Of a stretch of 64,000 bases of DNA, positions 30,739 through 40,365 are shown piece by piece (position 1 is the stretch's first letter; each line of letters begins with the position of its first letter). Below the pieces are notes generated by a model. That model made no database searches, was not told where the DNA came from, and was given only the letters and a program-made list of their open reading frames with translations. The position numbers and the translations under genes were made by a program. The DNA comes from Stentor roeselii (Eukaryota > Ciliophora > Heterotrichea > Heterotrichida > Stentoridae), in contig RSEH01000035.1 in NCBI GenBank assembly GCA_006503475.1, positions 62,001 to 126,000 on the forward strand, written 5' to 3'.

Positions 30739-31012
30739 ATATATGATAAGAAAGAGTAGGTAGTTTAGGAATGGATTTTTTGGTTTTAGGTATGATTGAT
30801 TTTAAATTTCGAGGATTTTTAGGATGTAAAAGAATTTAGATTGGAGAAGGTTTTAAATACAACCATCCTCAAACTTAAACCTATTCAAAGCCATTATTTT
30901 TCTCAGTAGATTTAATAAAAGTCTATTCTATTCGTTTGATTCAACAAAAAAACATTACCCGCTTCACTCTACCTTCTAATATCCCATTCAATCCCATTCA
31001 TTAATTCTAATT

Positions 31013-31855
31013 CTATTTAATTGGATTAGCAACATTAAAAACTTTAGCCCCTTCACTATAATCCTTATTCGGATCCCTTTCACACTCAGGAGGGAAGCTT
31101 CTTCTTTTCTCTTCATAATAATTATCCCTGAAGCTTCCCAAAGACAAAGGATTGTAAGTAAGATAAAGATTCCTTCTAGTGAAGTTACTTTTATTGACAT
31201 CGCTTCGATGAGGCACATAGCTATCAAAGAAAACGACGTCTCCAGCATCAGCATCGACAGGTATCCAAGTAAGATTCGCTTCAATGTCAGTTTGAATGGC
31301 GCCATCAGAGTTCTGAGCGAAGATCTTCTTACGGTTATGGACTCTTCTCACCATATCAAGTCCTCCAGATAGTCTTGTGTTAGGGTCGATGGGAAGCAAG
31401 ACAGTCAACAATTTGCTGATACCGAAGCTTACAAATGCCGGCTGGTCTTGATGAGCGTTGAAGCCACTTCCATGAGGGAACTTGAAGTTGATTTTTTCTT
31501 TGTAAATAACAGCCTCCTCGCCAAACAAGTCAGAACTGATATCATTTATCAATCCGACTGAAACTTTACGCAACTCTGGGAAGTAGGGGAGGAAATTTTC
31601 AATGCGACAAAGAAGTCTTTCATTAGTTTTACGGTCATATTCGAAGTACTTCATCCATTTGCCTGGAGTTTCAGGCCAGCTTTCAACTTCGGCTGACCAT
31701 TTGGCGAGGTTGTCTCGAATGTTGGCGGGGAGAAGGTTCTTGACGACCAAGTAACCGTCTTCCTCATAAGCCCTGACCTGGTCACTGGTGAGATACCGAA
31801 GGTTTTTTGAGTTGTTCATCGACGAAAACAGTTTGAATACAGGTCTAGATAACAT
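31013..31855 (-). CDS. PhyH-family Fe(II)/2-oxoglutarate dioxygenase
   Basis: 280 residues. After an amphipathic, Arg/Ser/Phe-rich N-terminus that could be a mitochondrial presequence comes the phytanoyl-CoA dioxygenase fold: EDGYLVVKNLLP near residue 30, the iron ligands in NAHQD (His-x-Asp, about residue 137) and the distal His in YVPHRSD (about 213), followed by the 2-oxoglutarate-binding Arg in FTRRNLYLTY. Substrate unknown; relatives hydroxylate lipids or small molecules. Ends in TAG. Confidence 0.9.
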   Translation of the reverse strand: MLSRPVFKLFSSMNNSKNLRYLTSDQVRAYEEDGYLVVKNLLPANIRDNLAKWSAEVESWPETPGKWMKYFEYDRKTNERLLCRIENFLPYFPELRKVSVGLINDISSDLFGEEAVIYKEKINFKFPHGSGFNAHQDQPAFVSFGISKLLTVLLPIDPNTRLSGGLDMVRRVHNRKKIFAQNSDGAIQTDIEANLTWIPVDADAGDVVFFDSYVPHRSDVNKSNFTRRNLYLTYNPLSLGSFRDNYYEEKRRSFPPECERDPNKDYSEGAKVFNVANPIK

Positions 31856-32188
31856 TTATAACCAAATTATTATTCGCCATTGTTACGCTGCAGTTTTCAA
31901 GGTTTATGCATAGACAATGGAAAACGACTATCTTCTAAAAAGTCCTAAAAAAATCCTTTAAAAATTCCCTAACACCCTAACACCCTAAAAAAATCTTAAA
32001 ATCTCCAAACCCTAAACCTCTTAAAATTTTCAACTTTCCTCAAAATCCGTCCTCCCCCTAAAAAATCCCTCAAATCCCTCAAATCCTTCCAAACATTCCA
32101 AAATTCCTTAAAAACTCTCTAAAATCCATTCAACCCTATTCATCACCTTTCTTTTTTGAAACTAGTCCTGAACTTCAAACAATAAAAA
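31856..32188. other. G-free spacer upstream of the ankyrin-SAM gene
   Basis: Bases 31943-32157 (215 nt) contain exactly one G (at 32049) on the plus strand, while C is common, often as CCCT or TCC. No ORF. It includes the telomere-like run at 31967-31988. Confidence 0.8.
31967..31988 (+). repeat. Interstitial heterotrich telomere-like repeat, 2.75 units of CCCTAACA
   Basis: CCCTAACA at 31967-31974, again at 31975-31982, then CCCTAA at 31983-31988, exact copies. As I recall it, CCCTAACA is the telomere unit of heterotrichs. Here it is inside a gene-flanking spacer, not at an end. It may also be an accident of the C/A-rich context. Confidence 0.6.
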
Positions 32189-33448
32189 ATGAGTATAGAA
32201 GCAATCTCAAAAGCTTGTCAATCTGGCGACTTGGAGCTTCTAGAGTCAACCGTGAAGCAGAACCCGAATTGTATAAACGAAGTTGACTGCAAACTCGGCT
32301 GGGCTCCGTTGTACAGAACGATTGTATATGGCCTGCACGAGACTGCCGAAAAATTGCTGTCGCTCGGGGCTGACCCCAACATTCGCAACCGTCTAGGCCA
32401 GGCCCCTCTGCATCAAGCTTCAGAGAACAACCAGCTGGACCTGGCGAGGCTTCTTCTGCGACACAAGGCGAACCCCAACTTGCAACAAAACGACGGAGAC
32501 ACTCCTCTTCATCTGGCTTGCATGAAAGGCTGTCTTGAAATGACTCAAATTTTATTAAGAGCTGGAGCCAACCCCAACTCGCCGAACTTTCTGCAGGGAA
32601 GGACTTGTCTTCATTATGCAGTGGAAGTAGGACAAATCGACGTCATTAAGACTTTACTTGAATTTAAAGCTTGTCCTTATTTTAAGGATAAGTCTGGACT
32701 TGTCCCTGCGGATTTAACAACTGACTGTAAAATTTCAGGAATTATTGGAAACGGCTTTAAAACTGTTCAGGAAGAAGACTCGAATTCAAAAGACTCAGTT
32801 TATGAGCCGGAATCGGAAAAAGCTATTCAGTCTTCAAATCGCTTTAAAAATCAACCGAGTTTCAGCTTTGGGGAAGCTCATAAGTCTCAGCTTTTTGAAT
32901 GGCTTCAGGTGATGAGACTTGAAATGGTTTATGAAAATTTGCAAGGGAATGGCTTTGATGATTTAGATTCACTTGTAGAGAGTATGAAAGGAAACACGCC
33001 TTTGACCCCTGCTTTGCTGATTAAGATTGGGATTGATAAGGTTGGATATCGTTTAAGGCTGTTGGCGAAACTTGAGGAGCAAGGGTCTTTGACTGCCAGG
33101 TACTCGCAATGCAATGACTCGAAGTTGTGGTGTGGAAGTCATCAGCCAAATAGGAATAATGGACAAGTCAGTCTTATTCTTTGGCTGAAAAGTTTGAATT
33201 TAGAGCATCTTTATTTGAACTTTGTGGAAAACGGGTTTGATGAGTATGAACAACTTGTCTATGTGATGAATTCGAGTTTTCCTGTTGATGATCAGGCACT
33301 TTTAGATATTGGAATATGTAAAATTGGCCATCGACATCGCATTTTGTCGAGACTCAATAATGATAAAAACCCTGGGTTCTTTAAGAATGCTCTTCGGTTT
33401 GATAAAGCAGAAAAAGTTCCTGCTTGTGAGTCTTGCTATATTATGTAG
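32189..33448 (+). CDS. Ankyrin-repeat plus double SAM protein with CaaX tail
   Basis: 419 residues. About five ankyrin repeats occupy residues 1-180 (LGQAPLHQASENNQLDLARL and DGDTPLHLACMKGCLEMTQI are typical). Two SAM-type bundles follow (about 233-300 and 325-395), each with a conserved IGIDKVGYRLRLLAKL-like last helix. The C-terminus is CYIM, a farnesylation-type CaaX box, so a membrane-anchored scaffold is likely. Partners unknown. GC content at the 5' end is visibly higher than in neighbours. Confidence 0.88.
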   Translation: MSIEAISKACQSGDLELLESTVKQNPNCINEVDCKLGWAPLYRTIVYGLHETAEKLLSLGADPNIRNRLGQAPLHQASENNQLDLARLLLRHKANPNLQQNDGDTPLHLACMKGCLEMTQILLRAGANPNSPNFLQGRTCLHYAVEVGQIDVIKTLLEFKACPYFKDKSGLVPADLTTDCKISGIIGNGFKTVQEEDSNSKDSVYEPESEKAIQSSNRFKNQPSFSFGEAHKSQLFEWLQVMRLEMVYENLQGNGFDDLDSLVESMKGNTPLTPALLIKIGIDKVGYRLRLLAKLEEQGSLTARYSQCNDSKLWCGSHQPNRNNGQVSLILWLKSLNLEHLYLNFVENGFDEYEQLVYVMNSSFPVDDQALLDIGICKIGHRHRILSRLNNDKNPGFFKNALRFDKAEKVPACESCYIM

Positions 33449-33566
33449 TTTATTGTATTTAGTCATGGGGACTTTTGAGGGTTGAGGTGAGACATTTGAG
33501 GTTTGTCTTAATGGACTCTATTTTTCACCTTCTTGGATTAATAATTCTTTTTATTATAAATATAGA

Positions 33567-35705
33567 ATGGATTACGATAATCGTCCTGGTCAAATGTCTT
33601 TTTACAATAACGTCAATCGAGGCAATCGCGAATCAGTCCCCACTCCAAAATCATTTTATCTTAAAGGATTTAAACTTAATTCAGATACCATCGATCCCAT
33701 TATCGACTTTCAGATTGAAAACACTTCTGGAGATCAGGTAACTCTCATGGTCAATGAAAATTTGTATCCTGGAGTTATCTACAATTTCATTGAAACCAAG
33801 TCGAAACAGTTCAAGTTCATCATTAAAGTTGAGAAGGCAGGAAAAGAGTCTGTGATCAGAATTCGACCAAAAGATATTTTTGAGTTCAAGACAATTCTGA
33901 AGCAAAAGAAGAATTTTTATGAAAAATCTGAAGAAAACTCAGGCCATTCACAAGATGTGGTCATGGAATCAGAGGAACTTACCAATCAGGCTGGAATCCA
34001 ATCAAAAAATGTAGAGGAAAGAATTATTACTCCAGAAGAATTATTGAACTTCATTGGGGAATTTGTTTACTTTTTACCTAAACGGCAGGAGATAAGACTT
34101 GCGAGTAGTCTTGATGAAATTAAGAAAAAAAAAACAGTTAAAAGTTATAAGAAAGGAGAAATTTGTACCATTTTAAATGTAGACTACTTGAAAATAATAA
34201 CTTCAAATGAAAAAGAAATCAATACAAGTCTCTTCTGCCGATTCAATAAAATAGACCCTAGTTACCCTCTGCATCTTTTAAAAAATCGAAGTGTAAGACT
34301 GCTGAGTTCAAATAATTCCCTTATGTTAAAACTTCTCCCACGATTAAAAAAAATGATTTTTCAAGAACTTGACACGGTTTCATTCGATGAACAAAATGCC
34401 ATTCAACCAATCCATCTCCTCCAAAACACTCAAAACATCGACACCCGCTTCCGTTTCAAATCAGAAGAAACAAACCTTAAAAAACCTGGATTTTTTATTT
34501 CAAAACCCGCTCGTCACAGCTTAAGCTTCGCTTTAAGTTTATCCCTTCTTGAAAATCGTTACCGTTATCATAAACTTTCAGTTTTATACGACAAGGTCAA
34601 TCAAAATATAGAGCAAACTTCAAATCTTAGAGAAATAATAAGTTCATTTAATCTGGGTGTTAGAAATATGGGAGAATTTTATAAATTTGTTTATCGTTAT
34701 GTTGATACTATCCAAACAATAGGAAATGAAATTTTAAAAAACATTACAATAGACATGGAAAAAATATCAAGTATACAGACTTTAGCTGATTTTTTAGGTA
34801 TTTTTATTGTTTTTTATAACTTTTCAGAAGATTATTATAAAATTGTTTTTGAACCTTCACAAAAACGGGAACTTGTTGAAGTTATTCACCTGGGAATGAT
34901 GAATAAAAGTTATTTCGTGGTTTATCCTGATGAGGTTATAAGTTTTGAAATGGTTGATCTTGTACAATATAAAAATCTAGATAATTGGCCTACTGTTGAA
35001 CCTTTATTCAGAGGTTCTAATAAAATGATAGAAGAAAAGTTAATAAATCTTATGATGAACGTCTCGAAAAATTTGATTTCTTTGAATAAAACTTGTGTGA
35101 ATAAAGCAAAAGGTGTTGAGTATAAAATGGACTTTTATCCTAATTTCGAACAAGAAAAAAGAGACATTATTGAATTGAACAAAGAATATCAAGGACTGGA
35201 TCTTACAGGTATTTATAATCTTCTTTCAGAAATCGATGTTAATATGTTAATTTATCAAATACCTTTACCGAAATTCACTTGTTTGTGCTGTAGGGAAAAA
35301 TTTGCAGATGTAAAAGAAATTAAAGAAGTTCTTACTTGCGGATGTGAGTATCATAAAGACCATTTTGAGCAGAAAGTAAAAAAAACTTTCGAATATTGCT
35401 TTTGCAGAAAAAGTGCCTTTTCAAGTGCAGGCTACAATGCAGGGGGATATATGGGGAACATGCCAGGTTCAGGAAGCATGTCAGGTCCGGGAGGCATGCA
35501 GGGTATGGTAAGCTTGCAACATAATGGGAGTGCGGGAGTCATGCATGGCAGGGGTCCCATCATGACACCTCAAAACTACATGAACCCACATGGCCAGGTC
35601 TATTCTTCAAATATGAATCAAGATTATTCTACAACAGCATATTCCAATCATGGTGGAGTAGGTAGACAAGGATATCCAAAACAAAATTATCATTATCCGA
35701 ATTAG
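33567..35705 (+). CDS. Pseudo-otubain-like protein with RING-like zinc finger (copy 1)
   Basis: 712 residues. Residues about 30-115 form a beta-rich N-terminal module shared with the 48331 and 50606 genes (PG..YNFIET.S..FKFI). The middle (about 310-455) aligns with the otubain fold: RHSLSFALSLSLLEN sits where otubains have GNCFYRALGFSYLE, with Ser318 for the catalytic Cys, and SYFVVYPDE where they have HYNILYAAD, with Ser448 for the catalytic His. The Cys-rich end (about 570-615: CLCC, CGCEYH, CFC) looks like a RING/treble-clef finger. The last ~95 residues are Gly/Met/Tyr/Asn-rich. It seems a non-catalytic ubiquitin-fold binder; this is inference by eye. Confidence 0.7.
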   Translation: MDYDNRPGQMSFYNNVNRGNRESVPTPKSFYLKGFKLNSDTIDPIIDFQIENTSGDQVTLMVNENLYPGVIYNFIETKSKQFKFIIKVEKAGKESVIRIRPKDIFEFKTILKQKKNFYEKSEENSGHSQDVVMESEELTNQAGIQSKNVEERIITPEELLNFIGEFVYFLPKRQEIRLASSLDEIKKKKTVKSYKKGEICTILNVDYLKIITSNEKEINTSLFCRFNKIDPSYPLHLLKNRSVRLLSSNNSLMLKLLPRLKKMIFQELDTVSFDEQNAIQPIHLLQNTQNIDTRFRFKSEETNLKKPGFFISKPARHSLSFALSLSLLENRYRYHKLSVLYDKVNQNIEQTSNLREIISSFNLGVRNMGEFYKFVYRYVDTIQTIGNEILKNITIDMEKISSIQTLADFLGIFIVFYNFSEDYYKIVFEPSQKRELVEVIHLGMMNKSYFVVYPDEVISFEMVDLVQYKNLDNWPTVEPLFRGSNKMIEEKLINLMMNVSKNLISLNKTCVNKAKGVEYKMDFYPNFEQEKRDIIELNKEYQGLDLTGIYNLLSEIDVNMLIYQIPLPKFTCLCCREKFADVKEIKEVLTCGCEYHKDHFEQKVKKTFEYCFCRKSAFSSAGYNAGGYMGNMPGSGSMSGPGGMQGMVSLQHNGSAGVMHGRGPIMTPQNYMNPHGQVYSSNMNQDYSTTAYSNHGGVGRQGYPKQNYHYPN

Positions 35706-35814
35706 TTAGATAGTAATTCATAAACTTTATTAAATTCGTTGAAAAATACTATGATTTAGCATAAATTTAATTTACAAGTATTTTCAAGCAATACATTAAC
35801 TTTAATTAAATAAT

Positions 35815-36327
35815 CTAAACTTGTTCACTTTCCAAGTGAACCTTCACAATTTTGTGACTTTTTTGTCGAAACTGGTTATTTAAAAACCCGGCTTGAAGTC
35901 TTTTCATTGACTGGATTTTTCTCTGAAAATATTTAGACCTCATTTCAACATAATTTTTATATTTTGAATAGTCCTTCAAAATATTTTTGGTTGATAAAGA
36001 AGGACTGACATTTTTGTTATTTTTTTCAACTTTTGCAAGATTTTCCACTTTTTTTGAACCTTTGAGATTATCAAGTGGTCCTATAGAGAAACTATGAGGT
36101 TTTTGCTTGATTCGAATGAGTTTTTCAAGTAAAATTTGATTTTCTCTGATAACTTTTTCAGTCCAAAACATGACTTTAAAGCCATTTCTCCTAGGCGGGG
36201 GGTAAAAAGCAGGATTCAAGACACAGTCAACAGTGCAAGACTTATTCTGAATTTCCTTCAACTTTTCCTTATGAAGTCTTAAATGATGAGCTCTTTGAAT
36301 AGCGATTTCATTACTAACATTAATCAT
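35815..36327 (-). CDS. CFAP97/hemingway-like basic protein
   Basis: 170 residues, strongly basic. VIRENQILLEKLIRIKQ (about 58-75) resembles the IxxENxxLLxKLxxI core of CFAP97/KIAA1430 proteins, which are ciliary. It starts 11 nt after the TGA of the upstream gene (ATAGGATATAAATG), the last gene of a five-gene minus-strand run. The match is short, so the family name is tentative. Confidence 0.6.
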   Translation of the reverse strand: MINVSNEIAIQRAHHLRLHKEKLKEIQNKSCTVDCVLNPAFYPPPRRNGFKVMFWTEKVIRENQILLEKLIRIKQKPHSFSIGPLDNLKGSKKVENLAKVEKNNKNVSPSLSTKNILKDYSKYKNYVEMRSKYFQRKIQSMKRLQAGFLNNQFRQKSHKIVKVHLESEQV

Positions 36328-36338
36328 TTATATCCTAT

Positions 36339-37796
36339 TCATTTATGTTTTTTGATCATTTCTTCATTCTCAATATACATTAACTCACTCAGTTCAATTT
36401 TCTCATCACGACTTTTCTTCAACCGGCTTCCTTGAGGAACTTTTTCAACAATTCCTGACAATTTGCTATTTTCAATCAAGTTATGAACATTGATGAACTT
36501 TTCTTGGTCATTTCTCAAATTTTTCATTACTTTTAATGCAACATCTTTTACATGAAAAAAACATTTTTTCAAGTCATTCTTCTGAAAGTCTTCTTGATCC
36601 CTGTTAAAAACTGCGACTTTCGTGATAAACTTTTGACACCAGTCCTGAATTTTATTTTGAACGATTACCAGTTGTTTCATTTTCGAAGACTCTTCAAAGA
36701 CTTGCTTGCGAATAAGACCCATTTCTTCGAATTTCGATTTTTCAATTTGAAGGTCGTCGATTTGATTGAGTTTATCGATATTTTTCTGAAGTTTCTTGAT
36801 TTTTTGCTGGTAGTCGACGAGTTCTTTTTCTTTTTTCTTGACTGAAAACAAGAAGTCTGAGTAGATCTGTTCTTTGGTGAGGTACTTTTCGACTAGAAGG
36901 GGGATGTCATGAATGCCAGTCGCAAGTTTTATTCGTAAAAATGCGTCTTCGTATCTTTTCCACTTCACCTGCTCGCTTTGGAACCGGATGGTGGAAACCA
37001 TGTGCCACATGAAGTGAAGAAGGTACTTTTCGCGTATTCCTTCTAATTGTGAGCTGTGGTCTTCTATCATTGCTTTTTCTCTCATTTCTTCTTGCATCTT
37101 TCGGTGAGCTAAACGATTTTCTGAAAGTTCTTTTTGCTTGCCAACGTCTTTGTCTACCTTTTCGAGCTCTTTTTGTTTTGATGAGATCTCGAAACTGGTC
37201 TCATCTTTAAAGATTGAGAAGGCTTGGAAAATAGTGTTTTTGGCTTCTTTTGCTTTTGTTGATTTCGCAACGCTTTGGGTTAGGTGAATCCCTTGAAGTC
37301 TGATGTTTTGGTCAAGTTTGAAGTACTTTCTCTTTAAAAACACAATAGTAGTCCTCATCCTATCCAATACATGATTATAAACTTCCTGATTTTCCTCTTC
37401 CAAGCATTGCATTTCCAGAGTTTTAACAACTTTATTCTCCACTTCACGTACAGCAATATGTAAGTTTTCAATTGTGAGTTTTCTCCTCATAATGACGTAT
37501 TCAATTTTGCTATCTTCACTTCTCAACCGATGTAGTCTTGCATCTCCTCTAGTGAAGCTGATCCTTTCCTTATCCATACACCTCCGAAGCAGCGAGAGCT
37601 GCGAGGTGATTTCATTGGCATCAGTTATTTGAATTTTTTCAGCAGGTACGTGTACGTACTTCGGGTCGAAAAAAGCTCCAGATTTCCTAGTTTCAATAAT
37701 ATTTCTGATTTTTCTATCAGTAGCAGCTGCCAGAAGGGACTGAGACTTATCCCACTCAATTTTACTTTTTTGTGAAGTAAGAGGCAGTTTTTCCAT
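36339..37796 (-). CDS. Long coiled-coil protein, possibly axonemal
   Basis: 485 residues, almost all coiled coil, rich in Lys, Glu, Gln and Ile (about 75-420). Clear landmarks to a named family (ODAD, CCDC, IFT) are not visible. The gene context (a CFAP97-like gene 11 bp downstream) hints at cilia. Ends in TGA; if read as Trp the frame would close at a TAA overlapping the next gene's start. Confidence 0.75.
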   Translation of the reverse strand: MEKLPLTSQKSKIEWDKSQSLLAAATDRKIRNIIETRKSGAFFDPKYVHVPAEKIQITDANEITSQLSLLRRCMDKERISFTRGDARLHRLRSEDSKIEYVIMRRKLTIENLHIAVREVENKVVKTLEMQCLEEENQEVYNHVLDRMRTTIVFLKRKYFKLDQNIRLQGIHLTQSVAKSTKAKEAKNTIFQAFSIFKDETSFEISSKQKELEKVDKDVGKQKELSENRLAHRKMQEEMREKAMIEDHSSQLEGIREKYLLHFMWHMVSTIRFQSEQVKWKRYEDAFLRIKLATGIHDIPLLVEKYLTKEQIYSDFLFSVKKKEKELVDYQQKIKKLQKNIDKLNQIDDLQIEKSKFEEMGLIRKQVFEESSKMKQLVIVQNKIQDWCQKFITKVAVFNRDQEDFQKNDLKKCFFHVKDVALKVMKNLRNDQEKFINVHNLIENSKLSGIVEKVPQGSRLKKSRDEKIELSELMYIENEEMIKKHK

Positions 37797-37830
37797 ATAT
37801 AAGAAGACTGGTTAATTAATTGATTACCTC

Positions 37831-39834
37831 CTACATGATCAAGCAAGCTTTTTTATTGTCCTGCTGTGCTCTTTTGGCTCTAAAGGCCATATGACTGATT
37901 TTGTCCTTCTGTGACTGGACCCTTTCCTCGCTGTTCAGCATTTCGTGGTCCTTTGCGACTGAATTGATGTTTTGGTTGAAGTCAGACATGTTGCTGAGGT
38001 AGTAGTTCAGATGTTCGCCCTGCTCGTGGTTGTTCACGTTTCGCTTCATCATTCGCTTCCAGCTTCTCATCACTGCCTGGCTTTCTCGGTATTCGCCCTT
38101 GCTTGCCAGATGCGCGCTTCGTTGAGCGGCGTTTACTCCGATTACCTTTAAATCTATGTCGCCTGCTTCGTCTAAGTCGTCTGTCGTGTCTTGCATCGCG
38201 GTTATCACTCGAATGCACTTTGAACCTTCTCGGTTCGTGTAGTGGATTTGGCTTTGGAAGGGAAGTTGTTTAAAGTTCTCGATGTTTATGCCCAGGTTTT
38301 CGAGCTCTTGGAAATCTCGCATTTGGTACTCGAAGGTAAATTCTGAACCCTCGCTCACGTTGCCTAAGTGTCTTTGGATCGTGTTTTCGTCGATTAGGTA
38401 GTCGTCTTGGTATCGGAATTTCAAACCTTTGTGAAGCTTGATCACGGCTGAGACCTGAGTCGCAATGACAGGAGTTTCAAGTATATTCGCGAATTCATTA
38501 ACAATATTTCCCATATTAACCCTTGTAATTTCTCCTCCAGTCAATTCACTAACAACACTAAGCATAGACAACTTGCACTCTTCTCCTTCAATACTAATAA
38601 CAGAGACTTCAATTCCCTTATCCTTTGCAATATCCGCAGCCCTTTGATAGAACTGATCACTGACAGCTTCATCAAGTCTTCCAATTCCGACATTAGCAAG
38701 TCCATCAGTACAAATAATAACCCGACTTCCAGGCAAGCCCTGCGAAGCCTGTCCAATGGCAGCAATAAGAGCAGGTCCAAGCGCAGTGGGTCCAGTTTCA
38801 TTCAACTCATAAAGTTTCTGATTCAAGCCCGCAAGACTTCCTCCAATCGAGTTCTGCAGCAAGTGCTGACTTGCGACCCCTGCATTGAAACAAGCTTCAA
38901 AGTGATTAAGTTTGTCTCCAGCGAGTAAGGCAGCTTGTCCTGACCCGTCGCCATAAAGAGTGACTTCATGGTTAAAGGTGATCAAAGCGACTTTCTGATT
39001 AGGAGCGACTAGACTAAGCGCTTTGAATTGCGCTTCAATCGCTGCCTGGACACACTCAAGCCGACTCACGTAAGTGACTTGGTTGTCGCCTTGCAAGTAC
39101 TGCTCGTCCATGAGAAAATCAGCGAAGCCGCCAAGGTCGATTTTTTTCTTGTTTTTCAAATTGATCTGGCCCCTGACAGGTTCTGTGACGCACATGCTGC
39201 CACTGATGTCGACACAGAAAACGACCGTGATTGCGGACTTGTCCAGTTCTTTCTTCTCCTCGATCACCTGACTGCTGCTCATCAACATGTAGTCAACCAT
39301 CTGGCCCCGAGGGACTTCTTCAGCGTCGATGTCGACAGGGTTCAAATGACTGCAGAACTCACAAGTCCACAACTGACACCCGGCCTCATCTTCTGAGATT
39401 CCTGAGTAAAGATTAAAAATCGCTTTGCAATTTAAACAGAAAATCGGGTCACCCGTGGCGATGACGACTTCTTTTTTTAAAGAGGTTAAATCAAGTGATA
39501 CTACATTTGTGTCGATTTTCATCTCGACCTTCGCACGTTGATCAGGAAGGCCGAGGACGAGATCGGCTTCTTCTTCTTCGTCGTCGTCAGACATGGAGTG
39601 AAGAGAATGGTTTAAAGAAGAGTAGCTGAGTCTTTCGAAGGATCGATTTCGTCTTAAACGAGGTGGTTGCTTTACTTCTTCTTTCTCGACTGGTGGAAAA
39701 GATGAGGGCAGGTCATTGAGCACTGCAAGGTTCTCTGCGTTGAGTTCTGAGGATTTTTTTTCTTCTGAGAGATGAGCTGAAGGGACTGGAATTATTGGCT
39801 TTTTCTTCAGATAGGCTTTTCCGGCGAAGTTCAT
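37831..39834 (-). CDS. Sec23-type zinc finger plus VWA-domain protein with CaaX tail
   Basis: 667 residues from the ATG at 39834 (MNFAGK, after AATAAA); a longer frame needs a TTG start. Residues 1-125 are Pro/Ser/Glu-rich with an acidic run (DDDEEEE). Zinc finger at about 135-170: CLNCKAIFN ... CEFC, as in Sec23/24. Then a VWA domain with MIDAS motif DISGS starting at Asp209. The C-terminus is CLIM, a farnesyl-type CaaX box. The layout resembles the 'circularly permuted Ras'/VWA proteins of protists, without the Ras part. Membrane scaffold by inference. 31 bp separate it from the upstream gene. Confidence 0.85.
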   Translation of the reverse strand: MNFAGKAYLKKKPIIPVPSAHLSEEKKSSELNAENLAVLNDLPSSFPPVEKEEVKQPPRLRRNRSFERLSYSSLNHSLHSMSDDDEEEEADLVLGLPDQRAKVEMKIDTNVVSLDLTSLKKEVVIATGDPIFCLNCKAIFNLYSGISEDEAGCQLWTCEFCSHLNPVDIDAEEVPRGQMVDYMLMSSSQVIEEKKELDKSAITVVFCVDISGSMCVTEPVRGQINLKNKKKIDLGGFADFLMDEQYLQGDNQVTYVSRLECVQAAIEAQFKALSLVAPNQKVALITFNHEVTLYGDGSGQAALLAGDKLNHFEACFNAGVASQHLLQNSIGGSLAGLNQKLYELNETGPTALGPALIAAIGQASQGLPGSRVIICTDGLANVGIGRLDEAVSDQFYQRAADIAKDKGIEVSVISIEGEECKLSMLSVVSELTGGEITRVNMGNIVNEFANILETPVIATQVSAVIKLHKGLKFRYQDDYLIDENTIQRHLGNVSEGSEFTFEYQMRDFQELENLGINIENFKQLPFQSQIHYTNREGSKCIRVITAMQDTTDDLDEAGDIDLKVIGVNAAQRSAHLASKGEYRESQAVMRSWKRMMKRNVNNHEQGEHLNYYLSNMSDFNQNINSVAKDHEMLNSEERVQSQKDKISHMAFRAKRAQQDNKKACLIM

Positions 39835-39865
39835 TTTATTAGATGTTGTCAGAATAGAATTAGGG

Positions 39866-40336
39866 CTAATTAAAGCCTTCAAAGCCTTCGATTATTACTG
39901 CTTGGCCGAAACCTTGGATCACTGCAGTTTCAGTGTTTTGACGAAGGTCTTCCTTTGATGAGGGACTTTCTCGACTCACGGGCTTCGCTGGTTCTTCGTT
40001 GTTGACCTCTTGGTTTATTTCATCTAATAAGACTGGGTTTTTTGATAGGACTGCCTCTCGAGATGTTTCTTTTCTTTCTAGGTGATCTTCTATTGGCTTT
40101 TCGCTTGGGTCGTCTTTGGTTTTACTTGAATCTATCGCGTTTTCGTTAATGGATGGGTTTTCTTTTTTAGGTTCGGGTTTTAATTGAATGGGCTTTGGGG
40201 TCTTTTTCGGGATTATAACTCCGGTTTTTAAAACTACTGCGAAACCATCTAGGACTGATCGAGGGAGCTTTTCGGAGTCGGAGGTAAAGACTGGACCTTT
40301 TCTTTCTTGAGCGATTCTAACAGGTGAGCATCCCAT
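39866..40336 (-). CDS. Predicted N-acylated disordered protein
   Basis: 156 residues. MGCSPVRIAQ is a myristoylation plus palmitoylation signal. The rest is Lys/Glu/Pro/Ser-rich and looks disordered, ending in the Gly/Phe-rich GFGQAVIIEGFEGFN. No family. It is the second gene of the minus-strand run NOP58 > this > VWA > coiled coil > CFAP97-like, with 29 and 31 bp gaps at its two sides. Confidence 0.75.
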   Translation of the reverse strand: MGCSPVRIAQERKGPVFTSDSEKLPRSVLDGFAVVLKTGVIIPKKTPKPIQLKPEPKKENPSINENAIDSSKTKDDPSEKPIEDHLERKETSREAVLSKNPVLLDEINQEVNNEEPAKPVSRESPSSKEDLRQNTETAVIQGFGQAVIIEGFEGFN

Positions 40337-40365
40337 TTACCAATTATCTAAATTTCATAAGCTAT

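Noticed and set aside
36328-36341. Reading TGA as Trp to extend the 36339 gene to a nearby TAA
   Set aside because: Rab2 and the sorting nexin show TGA is a stop; AT-rich spacers put a TAA soon after almost any stop, so the nearby TAA is no evidence.
39835-39882. Upstream extension of the VWA gene
   Set aside because: It needs a TTG start and overlaps the stop of the preceding gene; the ATG at 39834 has the usual AATAAA context.
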